DNA of 64,000 nt from positions 181,763-245,762 of the forward strand of contig VXAA01004384.1 of assembly GCA_013399115.1 (NCBI GenBank), given 5' to 3'. The notes beneath the pieces were generated by a model, which had not been told where the DNA came from, ran no database searches, and was given only the letters and a program-made list of their open reading frames with translations. Made by a program: the position numbers and the translations under genes. Positions 33,991 through 48,400 of the stretch are shown piece after piece. The DNA is from Anseranas semipalmata. Lineage: Eukaryota > Chordata > Aves > Anseriformes > Anseranatidae. Each line of letters opens with the position of its first letter. Position 1 is the stretch's first letter.

Positions 33991-36900
33991 AAGGACATAC
34001 TTAAAAGTTCTTTAGGCACTGACAATTACAGAGAGATGCTTTGCTAAATCCCACTCAGTGCTGCAGCAGATTAAATGCCAAGCTCACTACCGTGCTCCTG
34101 AGCACCCTGCAAGGCACATCTCAGCCCTCCCAGGGCCCACGTGCCACTGCGAACGTTCCCTGCAGGACCCCAGCAGGGCTTGTTCCCAAATCCTGAAGCT
34201 TTCCTGCGGCTTGTGGTTTTGTTGCTGTGCTTGGCTTTCCCTGAGCTTTTTGCATTAAATGGCCCAAATCCAGCTACAGAGACACCTCAAAGCAAGTGAA
34301 GACTTTAAGTCATCTGCTTTAAAGCAATTACAGTTGAACTTCATTATTTTTGCCACATACTTTGCTTTGATTTGTAGGTGTTATAAAAGAAGATGTGAGG
34401 TGAAAACGTGCTCGCTTGCCTGAGCGGTGCTGGGGGAACACGTTCCTCCCCTTCGCTCCTTCCTCTCGGCACAGCCAAAAACCCAGAGAACAGTCACGGG
34501 CAGCTTTCCCTTGTCCCCAGGGGGATCTTACAAGGATCTGATTCTCTGCAAGGCCCCAGGCATTAGCTAGCTGCGGGCATCAGCAGCTCTGAGGCAACCT
34601 CTCCAACATCCCACGTGAAGCTGCGGAGGAAGAACAGAGCCAGCTCGGTGCCCCAGCTATTAGCAGCATCCCCTCCCCTGCAAGTCCCCACGCCCTGGAC
34701 CAGGCACTGCTCTTGTGAAAGCAAAAATCAAAGACCATTTACAGTGCCTGTATCAGGATGGCACAGGCACAGTTGCTGTGAGCACTCGCTGCCTTTTAAA
34801 TCCTGAACTCTGCAGCACTCGTGTTCTTTGCACATAATAGTACAGATGTAATTTCCTGCTCTTGAGAAAAATGACTAAAGACAGATCTCAATCAGGCAGA
34901 GACCCCTGGAAGCTGCCTGGCAGAAGCGTGGGGAGGCAGAGAGGATCTTGCAGGGTATAACCAGCCACGGGAAATGATGCTAGGATGTCCCATTAGACCA
35001 AAGCAGGGGTGGCACAGGGCCATGCTTGCATTGTGTTCCTAAGAGAGAATGCCTGCCCCATTGACTGCAATGTGCTTAGGAGGTGTGAGATTGTAGTTGC
35101 AAATCCATCCTCGCTTCGTGGGCAGTTGTTGTGCCAGCTCCTTCCTACATGGAGCTGGAGAGGCTGGTCTCCATCCTGCTGGCATTTATGGGCCTCCCTG
35201 GCTCTGAAAAGGACTGGAATATGTTTCAGCAACCTCATCAAATATTATGGTTCAGCCAGCAGGTCTCTAAGTGGCCACCATTAAATTTATCTGTTTGATT
35301 GCTGGGGCTCGTATTATTAAACTTTGGAGCTGTATAATTTTATCCTTTCTGAATTGCATACAGTGCTTTGCCACAGAGTGTTGGATGGAGATGTCTCAAG
35401 GACCACGGCGCTCCGAGCTTGGCTCTGGTTACGAACGAGCTGGGAGCTCATTTGCTTTCCCTTTGCTCACTGCAATTCATTTACAGCCCAGGTAGCCCCA
35501 GCACGTAGAGCTGCCGCCGACTCTGCAATGGATATTGCAGCCATTCGAGGGGAGCAGAGCAATTCTTACAGCACACTGTTAGCTTCGTGGTGCAAAACCA
35601 GATATTGACATTATGGTGGAAGATCCTTTACCCGGTTAGTACTTGAAGAATCACATTTTATCTAAGCAAATGCTTAATTGCTCCTCATTGGACACTGGTC
35701 ATGGGACATTAAGCATCAGTAAAAGAAGAGTCTTCAAATATGGGCTGAATAGTCTCTCTAGCTCTGTGTGGTGGTTATGGATGCAGAACAGATTTGCTTC
35801 ACTGTGTTTTTATATTTTCATTTGTTTCCCATGTGGGTAATGTGGCTGATACCTCTGCCGGGACCACATCTCTGCTTCCCATCCCCATCCTTTGCACTGC
35901 AGCAGAGTGCCCCATCCCTGAGGGAACCACTGCTGGCAAGAGGCTGCAAGAACCGGCACCTGGTCCTCACCAACCTCCCCTCCGCAGGTGCACACACGTC
36001 CATCCCCTGTGCAGAAGTTCCCCCATCCTTATCCCCCTTCCCCACCTCTGGCTCCCATCCTCCTGTAATCAATCACGTTCAGGATTGTGCTAATATTTGC
36101 TAGTTGCTTTACTGATCTTGCATGGAGCAGGTGTCCTTGCTAATCGAATAACAGCAGTGCCAGCCTCCCCCCTGCTTAACTCATTATTCACTTTTCTCCC
36201 TTTGGAACGTCCCTCTCAGGGCTGGGGTACCTCTCCTGCACGAGGCCTGGGCGTCCCCAGGGCCCTTCATTTGCCACATGCTGCTGCGTGCCATGCCCAT
36301 GCATTTCACCTCCTTGCTGAGGTGGAAAGCGTGCAGCCCCGAGACAAGGGACAAGGCTGCGTGGTGCTCAGCAGGCGAGCCAGTAGCCCTGCGGACACGG
36401 GTGCCAGAGGGAAACGTTGGCATTCTGGGCCACCATGTCTTCCAGCCATCTATTGCACCACAGCAAAGGGCACTGAAATAAATTCAAATCTCCCCTGTGA
36501 GGGAGAAAACTCTAGATGCTCTTTCTACAGCAAGCTGTTCAAGATTTGTTCGAATCACCTTCCTCCTCTCCAGCCGCAGCATTTTCCAGAGCTGTTCCAC
36601 CGCTGGGAGATGGGTTTTGGAGCCGACGCGTGCAGCCACGTGTCCCCTGCTTGCTGTGACCACGCCAATAGCCGTGTTCAAGTCCCTGGGCCTTCTCAGA
36701 GCTTCGTGTCGCTCCCTCGTGGACTCTCCCGTGGGAAAGAGCAGGAGGCTCCCCCCAAAACACCTGCAGAGTGCTGGAGGTCACTGTGCCACCGCATCTG
36801 CTGCTAAATGCCCAGCCTCCAAGGACGCTGTTCCTCTGAGGGCTGCTGTCCTCTTCCCAGGAGGTCAGGAGGAAAGTTTTATGAGGATTTATTCTTTATT

Positions 36901-39059
36901 TAGAGTCTGTGACTCTCCCGGTATAGCTCACTGCCTATAGCCCCTTCCCCTGTGTCCTGGTATATATAGGTAAAGATTTAAGTTATTCCAGGTGCCAGCC
37001 TCACCAGAGAGATTAATGAGAGATAATTTCTTACACAGAGGTTTATTGAGTTCCCCGAGTTCATTCACCAGCTGTGAAGTGAAACATCTGAAAACAGTTT
37101 CTGAATACTAAGTTCTCCCTGGCACTGGCGCAAGAAGGGAAACAGTGCCTTTTTCTGCTCGAGGCACTGGCTCCGCTGGGCAGAGCAGGCTTCATGCGCG
37201 CATCCCCAGGGAGCTGAGCTCAGCCCCAGGGCTCTCCTCTGGGGAGGGATCAGTGATGGGGAATGAGGGCACCTGCTTCGGTAATTTGGTGTTTATCCTG
37301 TGATGCCCCTTCCTTGGAGCTGGCTTTTCTGATATCTGCGGCTTTCTTCCTCCCCACATCCCTCCCTCACAGCATCCCAGCTCTAGCAACACGATGTCTC
37401 CACAAAGACCACTGCTTCTTCACATCCCAATAAAGAACTTGCAGGGCTGTGTTTGCAAATGCCTCGTGCACACATAAAATGCTGTAACATCAGGGAAGCT
37501 CACATGAAAACACGCTACAATAGCAGCTCTTCCCTTTGACTGTTCTTTGTCTTCAAAGAACTGCAGAAGAGGGCAATCAATATACCTTGCCGGGGTCTTT
37601 TTAATGCTTCCTGAGACATTATGGTCATAATGGTTCTTCAGGCTGCTGTGATCAATACATTTGAGAGGCTGAACATGTCAAAACCACATAAAATCTTTAT
37701 TAAGGTGAAATTAAATGAGCAAGCATGAATCAGTAACTTAAATGGTTATTATCCTTCAAGGATGCCAGACCTGAAAACCAGACACACATGAAAAAAACAG
37801 GGGATTCAAAGTTAGGATTAAATTAATGCAAAACTCCAAATTTGGCACAGGGCATGGAGCCGAGGCATGTAGGAGGATGGGAATCGCCGCTGCGGTGCTC
37901 TGGGCACCTGCCCTTCGTTCCTGTTGCAGCGCTGGCTGGAGCCGGAGAAGTGCAGTGAACCTGGGGCAGGCAGGAACGAACACGTGGGATCACCCTGCTT
38001 GGCAAATTAGCCCAGATTTAACAAAAGAAAATGAATCAAGTTATAAGTCCATATGCGGTCGGAGGTGACAGTGCGTGGGACCGCGCTGGGTGGCACTGGG
38101 ATGCATGGCACTCCGTGGGGAGGGCGCATAGCGGCGCTACGGGGTGCTGCAAGGGACAGGGCTTTGCAATAAAAGGGAATGGCCAGCCTTCATAGCCTGC
38201 CCGCTTCAACGCGACCCGACAGCTCCCAGCCCTCCCCGCCGTATGGCACGGTGCCTGCGGCAGGGCTGTGCACGCACGCGGTGCGCTCCAGGAGCTCGGA
38301 GCCGTGCGGGTTTGGGGGTCACTCACTTCACATTCTCATTTCACAAAGGAGCTGTTTGCCAACGCACCTGCACAGCAGAGAGCTGAAAAATTGTTTGGTT
38401 CCAGCCTATTTAGTTGTGATTGTTTCCGTTAATCCTCACTACCCAGCGGTCAGGATGGAGGCAGCCCCCTCCGCAGCCAGCCCAGGCTCCCAGCTCCCTG
38501 CCGGTGCCTGCAAAGCCCCCAGACCCTGCAGGGCTGGGGAACCTTTCCTCATTTCTCTGCCTCTCTGCTCACAGCCACCTGCTTTCCCAGCTGGCTCTCC
38601 TCTCGTCAGCTTCCCAGCCTTCCTCCTGTGCTGGCTTTGGAGGACCGGCTCGTAACACTTGCATCAAGGCTGCTTTGAAAGGAAAGGGTTGCTTTGCTGG
38701 ATGAGCAACAATATGCACACAGAGGCTCCCTCTCCTCCCTCTCCTCCCTCCCTGCTGCGCAGAGCGGGCTTCTAGCACCGGTGACATGGGTGACCGCAGG
38801 TGCCTTTGTGGGAACAGCGCCGCGTGGCTCAGGGTGGCAGCCAGGGGACAGCCCTCCCCACAGGCACTGAAGCCCGTGCCACCAGGATTAAGCAGGGCAT
38901 CGCCGCCCCGTGGGGACTCTGAACCTGCTCGGAGGTTGCGGCAAGGGAGGATGAAGTGCTCGTCATGCAGAGGGCTGACATCTGCATGCAGCGCCAAAGG
39001 AGCCGCCTGCGAGCACCTGCACGTTCCCCTCTGTTCAGATCAGGGGAAGAGCTGTAAAG
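33991..39059. other. Intergenic DNA, no supportable gene
   Basis: No exon or RNA gene is recognised. AT-rich segments alternate with GC-rich ones. A modest CpG-rich patch lies at about 38,050-38,300 and a pyrimidine repeat at 38,725. Confidence 0.45.
38725..38753. repeat. CTCCCT polypyrimidine repeat
   Basis: Repeated CTCC and CTCCCT units form a short pure-pyrimidine tract on the plus strand, a small microsatellite. Confidence 0.8.
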
Positions 39060-39240
39060 TAAAGGCTCGTAAATTAATTACCTGAAAGAGTAACAGAATG
39101 TTATTAGATACTTGGGAGTTAATTGTACGGATGCTAATCACACGTATTTTAATGGCACCAGTAGAGATGTAATATGCAATTCCATAGGTATTCCAGAATA
39201 ATTTAGCAATTTAATTAATTTCTGCTAATACCTTTTAAAT
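39060..39240. promoter_or_regulatory. AT-rich block with homeodomain-like words
   Basis: About 180 AT-rich bases carry several TAATTA or TTAATTAA words, plus TTAATTG and GCTAATC. The block lies less than 2 kb beyond the 3' end of TMEM121. It could be a conserved enhancer. No coding potential is visible. Confidence 0.25.
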
Positions 39241-39947
39241 CACCTGCTCTCTCCCTCCCGAGGGAAAAGAGGAAGAAAGTTTTTCAGCCAGCTAGATCTA
39301 CTGCAAACTCATGGTTGCTGGCAAAGACCGTGCTTTATTTCTCAGCGGATTTATTCCCATCAGAGGAGCCCCCGCAAAGTCACCCCTTGGTGACAGGGTG
39401 TCCAAGGTGAGTTTGACAGCGATGCGATTCGCTGTTCCTAAATTTGGAAGGCTGGATCAGGGCTGTGTGAAATGTTTTGGACAGATCATGATGGGCTGAA
39501 AAGATGGAGACTAAAATGAGTTGTGGATTTAGGTCAAATTCAGTAAGCAGAGCCAGGAGAAAATGTGGAAGAAAAATGTAAACAGCAGCAGGCATTTTAT
39601 TCTGGTCTTCTCCAAATGAAATGCTTCGTTCAGAAAAAGCAAAAATATCCCATTTCGGTGTGTTTGAGATGCAGTTAACTGCTTGTCTCCCTTTTTTCTT
39701 GTGCCCCAAGGCAAGGGAGCTGAGAGCTGCCCGAGCCCTCGGGGCAGTGTTTCGGCTGGACAAACGTTTGTTGGCTTCTGCAGCCACTGCTCCGTGAGTG
39801 ACAGGCACAGCCCCTGCGGGGGGACCGGGGGAGCTGGGGACAGGAGACAAGTGATTCGGGCTGTATGCGAGCTGCCTCCCGTGCTGCCCCCTCCCTCCCC
39901 ATGCTGGCAGAAAAGAGACCACAAGAAGCCATCGTTCTCACCGGGCT

Positions 39948-39953
39948 TTTATT
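39948..39953 (-). terminator. Candidate distal poly(A) signal AATAAA
   Basis: The plus strand reads TTTATT, so the minus strand reads AATAAA. It is followed within 20-50 bases by a T/G-rich stretch (TTCTTGTGGTCTC) that could be the downstream element. It is the first AATAAA I see downstream of the TMEM121 stop. Confidence 0.5.
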
Positions 39954-39996
39954 GTCCCGCTGGCCCTCGCTTCCCACCCCTCTGCCCGGGGACCAA

Positions 39997-40097
39997 GCCC
40001 CTCGCCACTGCTTGGGCGGCGGAGACCTGGGGATGTCCCCAGCCTGGCCATTTGGGGACATCCCCAGGTCTCCACCGCCCAAGCAGTGGTGAGGGGC
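39997..40097 (-). repeat. Near-perfect 45-bp inverted repeat (long hairpin)
   Basis: The left arm 39997-40041 and right arm 40053-40097 are reverse complements at 43 of 45 positions, with an 11-nt loop (GCCTGGCCATT). The two differences are 40004/40090, a G-T pair on the plus strand, and 40020/40074, a G-U wobble on the minus strand. Each arm also contains a smaller palindrome (CTGGGGA-TG-TCCCCAG at 40027-40042 and TGGGGA-CA-TCCCCA at 40053-40066). The structure lies about 0.9 kb past the TMEM121 stop, between two candidate poly(A) signals. It matches no element I recognise. It could be an RNA hairpin such as a microRNA-like precursor, a young inverted duplication, a MITE-like piece, or a fold-back artefact. 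Confidence 0.9.
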
Positions 40098-40129
40098 AGC
40101 GCCACCTTCCCGGGTGTTTTTTTGCTTCC

Positions 40130-40146
40130 TTTTTTTTTTTTTTTTT
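40130..40146. repeat. T17 homopolymer
   Basis: There are seventeen T on the plus strand, equal to A17 on the TMEM121 sense strand, directly following the ATTAAA word there. It could cause internal priming in oligo-dT libraries and so mislead 3'-end annotation. Confidence 0.9.
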
Positions 40147-40149
40147 AAT
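40144..40149 (-). terminator. Candidate proximal poly(A) signal ATTAAA
   Basis: The minus strand reads ATTAAA, the second commonest signal, about 0.86 kb past the TMEM121 stop. It is followed immediately by an A run rather than by an obvious T/G-rich element, so it is weaker than the distal AATAAA. Confidence 0.35.
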
Positions 40150-41009
40150 TTGAAATATTTTCTTTTAAAAATATAGTAGCTGTGGAAAGCAGCCCTCTTT
40201 ATAGATGCTTGATGCCGGGGTGAAACGCATCATCACCATCCTCCTCATGCCTGCGCGCGCTGGCATGGGAGGGGGCTGCGGGGCAGGTGCTTTGCAACGC
40301 CGGGGAGAGAGGCAGAGACCCTTCCAAAAATAGAAATATTGTGCTGAGTCATCTGAAGTGAATGAAATCCATAAAACACCGGCATTAGGTTGGCTCCAGC
40401 TTGGCACGTATTGCTCCCGGCAGAGCCGGGATGGGGCTGTCCTCGCTGCCACCCACCACGGGGACACCGACCCCGGAGCGGAGTGGCAGCCCCCGGGAGA
40501 CATTATAAATAGGAAACTGTAAACACGACCATTCGAGATAAGAGACAGCTACGATCACAGGATTTAGTGGTTCATATGCCCTGCCCTCCCCCCAGCCCAT
40601 ACACCCGTGGCCCTGTCCCCACGCCATAAAAAGGTCTCCAGTAATAAAATCTTCGTTCCAGACTTGGAGTCAAGGTGAGGTGCTCGAGGAGTAGAAAGGG
40701 ACACTGCAACCTCAGCGGTCTTTGCTCAGGAGGGGAGAAGTTGGCGGAAGGGGGAGAGAGGATTAGCTGGTTCAGGTCTTTCACAAGTTCATTTGGTTTT
40801 TCTGGAGGACTCCTAGGGTTATACCTGAGATGAAGACGTCTAGGGGACACTCCATAGCTCAATTACAACGTGGTTGGTGTTTTGTGCCTAGAAGAGCCCT
40901 CGCTGCTGGGATTTGTCCCTCGTGCTCACCCCATGCAGCAAGAGAGCAGCAGCACCTCTCCTCCGCCCAGCACGGGGCTATCTGAACCAACGCTCCAAAC
41001 CAGCCCCCA

Positions 41010-42446
<1,437 letters not shown>

Positions 42447-42470
42447 CTGGAAAAGACAGCAGAGAAGGGG
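42447..42470 (-). other. Strong splice acceptor upstream of TMEM121
   Basis: The minus strand reads a pyrimidine tract followed by CAG (TTCTCTGCTGTCTTTTCCAG), then exon-like sequence AGCGACGGG. This is an excellent acceptor. It fits a non-coding first exon further upstream, as in mammals. I could not identify the matching donor. Confidence 0.55.
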
Positions 42471-45400
42471 TGTTAGGGTCCCTCTGTGCACTGGCCGTGG
42501 GGCTGCGAGGACAACAGCCCCCCAGCTCCCCCAACCCTGCAGTGTGCTGGGGCACTGTCCCACCACGGGGCACCCAACACCGTGTCCTGTGCATGCCTTA
42601 ATGCAGAGCGGATTTTATTGAAGATGAGCACAGCCTGGGATGCACCGTGTGGAAACTCCACGCGTTTCACAAGTATGCTTAATTTAGACAGTAATCTTCT
42701 CCGTGCAGGGACCACGCTCCCTGGGAAGTTAATAGGTCCTGGTGTGCTCAGGAGTGCTATCAAACTGCTTGAACTGAGTGAAGAAACCAAGCCTAAGGAA
42801 CCACGAGACATTAAAACCTGCCCTACTTTGCACAGGGAAGCTGCTTATGTTTATGGCGCTTCATTTAAATAAAGGCTGGTTTTGCTCATGAGTGAGAGAG
42901 AGAAAAAATGGGAGGCCAGGTGAGTCAGAGCCAGCCCCAACGTGTGTCTGAGCGGGTGGACACCCAACCTGCACCCTGGTTCCCAAAGGACACAGTGGGC
43001 GAGGATGTGGCACTCAGCAAACTCCAGCTGGAAACCTACACGCTGCTGCCCCAGCCGGGACCCGCACCTTGCTCTCTCCAGCTGGGAGAACTGGCATGCT
43101 AAACAATTTCTCAGGCAGGAATTGCTCAGAAACAAGCCGAGGAGCCCGGCAGAACCACTGAGCACCTGCACACGGAGCTTCCCAGCGCGGCAGGCAAGGC
43201 AGTCGCTGCAGCCCCGCGCAGCCCTGCTCCCAGCAGCGTGACTCCGTGCTGCCTCACAGCTGCCGTTTGTTCCCTCAATTTGTTCCTTCTTGAGCTTTCA
43301 GATAAAAATATACAGCGGCTGCTGTAACTGCTTTTAAACTCGTGCCAAGTTTTACAGGGGATTTACAGCCGAGGATGGATAATTCCAGATAAATTAGGTC
43401 TTTCAAGAGAGAATGGTGTTTTTTTTTTTTTCTTCCCCCCTTAAGCATTTATTCCTCCAAAGGACTGCCGTTGATGAAGGGCAGCGGTGCCTCCCCACGC
43501 GCCTCCCGGCACGCTCCGGTTCCGGCAGCAGCCGGCTCCTCAGCCCTGCCCCTCGGCCTCCGGCGCGGGCTCTGGGAAGCCAGGGGAGCGCTCGCTGCCC
43601 CAGCCGCCCTCCGCCTGCACAGAAACCGCGCTCCGCGTGTTGGTTAATACCCAGGGCACCGGCCAGTATTAATTCTCGGTATTTACAGTAGCAGCCAACT
43701 ACTGCTTCACCACTGGTGCTGAGCAGTTTTCAGCAAAAGTCCGCTCAAGCGCTGGATTCTCCCCTTCTTTCTGCCCCAAACAACTCACGGAAGCCTGGGA
43801 TGGGTTTAAAGACATGTTCATTTGTTACAGTGACCTTTCGGAGCGGAGGAAGAGGATTGCGGGGCTGAGCTCAATCACAGGGCTCAGGCGCTGCTTCCTC
43901 TCGGGTTAATTCCTGTGTTACCGAGGGTGAACACCTCCCTCTTCTTTTGCAAACAGTTTCCAAGCATCTGCTGCAGTGCAAGCTCCTCTTATTTTTCAGC
44001 TGTGCAATAGCTGGTATTTTCCCCACCTCTTGCAGCCCCGTTATATGGAAACAGGGAGGGTCTCTACCTATCCACAGAGCAGAGCTTGCACACTGAGCGA
44101 CGTGTGACAAGCCTACTGGGGAGGGAGAACTAAAATTCTCCTCGGAGGACTATTAAGCAGGCTTGCTTGGGGGACACCCCGCTTCCCAGCCCAGCCCAGC
44201 TGTCTGTGGGGCGGGAGAGGCTGCCATGGGATTTGGGGGCTGGGATTTCCTGGAGAGACTTCAGGGTCCTGCAGCTGGGCTCTGAAATCCCTGCACCCAA
44301 AGCCAAACCCAAGTGCAGGGCCTGCACTCCCATCCGTGCACGGGATCTGGCACCGAGGGAAAACGAGCAGCAGAGGTGCGGCCAGCCCCTGCCCTTAGCC
44401 CCCGCTGTCACTTTGGTGCCACAGCTCCGGCTGTGGAGTTATTTCCCATTTTTCTACCTGTTTTTCCCAGCCCTCCTGGCTGCTATAAAACACCTCTTGT
44501 CACCCGAGACGAGCGGTCACAGCTTGGCTTCGAGATCAGCCCAGGCAGTTTGGCAGAAAATGAAACTGTGCTTTCCGCCGTGAGGCCGGTGGCTCATTGC
44601 GGCGTGATGAATTACTGCGCGCTCTGCCCGTCCCCACCTCTGCAGCTCTCAGCGCCCATCGCCGTGCCCTTCTGCGTCCCCTCCCGCCCGCGCTCACTGC
44701 CAGCCGCTGGGCACCGTGCTGGGGGCAGAGCACGGCCTGGATCCGGCCCCAGGGGTCCCCACGCACCCGCACAGAGCCCATCTCCAGGTGTGGGGAGCGA
44801 GCGGCCGCGGGCAAGCCCCGAGGGCTGCTGTGGGCGGTGGAGCTGCTGTCAAAAGGCATCCTCATTAATGCCAGCAGGCACTTCCCGAACCCGTCTCTAC
44901 CTGGCAAATTAGTTTAATTATTTAAGTGATTTGAATTCTGTCTATAAATAAAAGAGGGAGCGAGCAAGGCAAAAGTATACACAACACGCTTCCCAGGTAG
45001 TTAGGATGCCGCATTGCTTAAAGCTTCATTTGCACTTTAATTGCTTTGATTTATTCCAGCTTTCCTGGCTGTAAAACTGGAGCTCCCTTCAGCTAGTCCT
45101 TCAGAGCTGCTGCTGCACCAAGTCCTGCCCAGCGCGCCTCCTCTCCCTGCCTGGAGGTCACCACGCAAGGTGCCCTGCACTGCCCAGCGTGTCCCCGTGG
45201 ACCTCTCGTGGGTCCCTGACCCTCTCGCTCCTGCTCCCGCCTGCCCTCCCCGAACCGCAGGCTGGGGGGGGTTCGGGCTTTGCCCACCCCGGGGCAGTAT
45301 CTGGGTACTGCCGAGGGGATGCTCGTGCCCTGCAGTCGCTCCTGCGGCCAGCAGCTGGTCCCTGCCTCCTCCCAGGCAGCCACAGCATCTCAAGTGCATC

Positions 45401-48400
45401 CTGTGCAGGAAATGAGATTGAGGAAGATTTTTTCCGGACCCTGCCCACTAATTGTGTCTGAAGGAGGAAACAGCCCACTTGTTAATGATTACATATAATT
45501 TACCGTGTAGGCAGAGCAAAACAGGCAAAGAGCTGCAAACTGTTCCCAGAACCTGCCCAGAAAAAGCAGTGCAGCAGGGCTGGCAGATGAAACCAGCCCC
45601 TGCCTGTATCAGCGAGTGCATCCATGCAGCAAACCCCTGTGGAGGGTTAATTTCTCCCCCCTTTCCCAAAAAAGAAACTCAAGCTGAAAGTATCAGAACT
45701 GTTGCCTGTTGAGGGAAAAATAAAACGACCCTGTGAATTGCACTGTTTCTGTGCTGGTGCCTGCAGCGTCCCCTCGCTGCCTGGGCTCGATGGCCACGCG
45801 TGCTCAGCTCAGCGCCCCGGGGATGCTCTGGCTGGGGCTTTTCAGCTGCCGCAGCCAGCTGGAGCTGCAGGGAACGTCTCCCCATTCACAAACACGCTCA
45901 CCTGGGTGATGTTTGACAGACGTGTCAAAAAAAAGCCCTTTCAGACATTTCAGGTGCTTAAACACAGTGTTTAGAGAAGGCAAATGATTCATTTTGACTT
46001 GTATAAAAAACATAAAAATCATAATACTACCCTTTCACACTATCAAAACAATTTACCTTTTTCCCAATAAAACATGCTGTTTCTTTAGAGGAATTGCTTG
46101 GTGCTTCCCAGTCGGCTGGATTTGCAAGATTTCATTCCGATCAGGACCAAACCCCAGATGTAAAAGCATCAAAATCCCCCTGGGCTGGAGTGCCCAGTGC
46201 CCGTGGCACGCAGGTCCTGCTGCCAGCCCTTGCTGGGAAAGATGCTTTGCTTTTGGCTGAAGAGCAAGCGGTGAAGCACATTGCATGGGTGACCGGGCGC
46301 TTGGTGCAAGGGGAATCCTTTTTCCCTGGACGGCAGGGTGGATAGCGCAGCTGGAAGCTGCATTTGCAAAGGTGACCTAGCTAAAATACACAGCTGCAAC
46401 ACCGGCGTTGACCTCTGATGGTATTTTCCCGGCTCCATAGGCTTAACCAAGCTGATCTTTGAGTTCCACCTGCATGCAAAGCCCAGCGGTTTGATATGCT
46501 CTGTGTCACAAATAGGCATGAAAGTGAGCACAAGCCCAAGGCAGAGCAGAGCATAAAACTTGGATCCGAGTTCAGTAGCTCGAGGCTGCTCTTTTGTGCA
46601 TGAATCACTGCCAGGTCCTCAGATAACCTCGCGTTGTCGATATTAGGGGAAAGGAAGACAGAAAAACAGCGCCTGGTCCTCGTACAGCCGCTTTGCCCCA
46701 CTGCCCAGGCAGTGACAGATCGGAGAGAGGCAGTTGTGCCCCCGCCACCCCCCCTGCATGGGGGTAGCGACGAGCCGGGCGGTATGCGGAGCATCAGGCG
46801 GGCGGTCTGGCCTTTGATTAAGAGTGATGGTTCCACTCTTAATTAACACAAGGCAGCTTCCGGCTGCTTTGGTGGAAGGGCAGGAGCAGAGCTGGTGACG
46901 GTGATGAAAGGAGAATGCGTCTGCTGGCTCCAGCCCGGCTCCTGCCGAGCCCAGCAGCGCCTGGCGGGCTCCCACGCGGTCGCTTCCCACATCTGCACCT
47001 CACAGGAGGAGATTTGCCTGGGACAGGTCCCCTCCTGAGACAACAGGTCTCATCCTTCAGTGGCACCCAGTACGCTGTTAATCTTCTGGGCTGAGGCTAT
47101 TAGGACCTTAGCAATGAAAATTCCTCCTTCTCGACATGAAAAGCCCTGGGATGTTCTGCTGCCAGCCAGGCAGGAGAGGGGAAGGGAAGCCTGAATGACC
47201 TAGGAACCCCCCTAGAGCTGAAAAGCTGCTAAAGAGCTTGATTCAGCTGATCCATGAGCAAGAGAGACGAGGTGGCCACAGCTGAAAGGCAGATCAGCAC
47301 TGACCAGCATCGTGCCACCTGCAGCCATGCGCTCCAGCACTCACCCAGGTCCAAGGCAGCCGTCTGCCTGCCCGGCACTGGGGACGGGCTCCCCGAGGAA
47401 CAGAGACCCCCCCCAGAGCAGACGCAGAGATGCTCAGGCTGTTGCATCTGCGGCTGAGCCAGCTCACCGCGAGGCAAGAAGGCTGCTCCGCTGTTTTTGC
47501 TCCCCAGCGTAGTGAGCAGGCAGCAGGGCACGGAGGTACCCCCACAAAAGCTCCACCGAGAACATCGTGTCTTTTTGTTACGTTCAAGTGCAGAAAAGCT
47601 CACCTCAAAACTCAGAAAGACAGGGACAACAAGCAAGAGAGAAATGGTGGGTGACTTGCAAAATCAAGGGAACTTTGCCTCGCCGCGCACTTAGTGAATT
47701 TATTTTGGCAAGGCTGGCCCAATGTTAATTATCGATGGCAATAGCTCACCACCACGAAGCCTTAGCAGAGAGCTCCCAGTGGCGCGTCCTCCAGCAGACA
47801 GCTGTGAACGTGTCTGGTCTTAAATTAGGCTCGAGTCGTGGCAGGGGGCTGGCGGTGCCACCCCAGTGCCCTGGGCCAGGACCAGCCACGTGGCTGGTCC
47901 TCCCCGCAGGCACCGAGCTCGGGGTCATTCTCCCCATCCAACGTGTGCCCCAAGCCCCCGGGCTGGGGACAGTGCTGGCATCCGCAGCTCCGACATCCCT
48001 TGGGAGATAAATAGTGCACCCATCTCGGCTCGGGGCAAGAAAAATAGTGCCGGCCCAGAGGTCACCAGGGAGACATTTCTCTTCCTGTGGTTTTCAGCTT
48101 TCCTTCTACCAGCCTTGTAATAAATCTAATAAAATCTGTCTTGCTGGTGTCTAATTCAATTCCAGCACCCAGAGACCAGACTTCTTCTATCACTCACAGA
48201 CCTAACCAGCTACATCCTTGGCAGGTGAGCCCGGTCACGGGGCTGCTGTAGGCTGCTCCAGAAGAGAGCAATTACCTGGGATCAGAACTCGCTCTCCCAA
48301 TCAATTACATGTTTATAGGTTTTCCTTGGGTCACGTCTAATTGAATTATTTAGATGCTTGAACACCATGGTCAGAAGCAGCTGACGACTGAAGTGCCTGA

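Larger units (their letters stand above)
39930..41009 (-). other. Putative TMEM121 3' UTR
   Basis: This is the sequence downstream of the TMEM121 stop codon on the minus strand. It has no continuing reading frame. Two candidate poly(A) signals lie about 0.86 kb (ATTAAA) and 1.06 kb (AATAAA) past the stop. The long form would include the 101-nt hairpin at 39997-40097. The extent is inferred from these signals, not from transcript data. Confidence 0.5.

Noticed and set aside
39467..39484. Similarity to the miR-203 mature sequence (GTGAAATGTTTTGGAC)
   Set aside because: It differs from miR-203 after the first 11 or so bases, and the flanking DNA does not fold into the required hairpin by eye.
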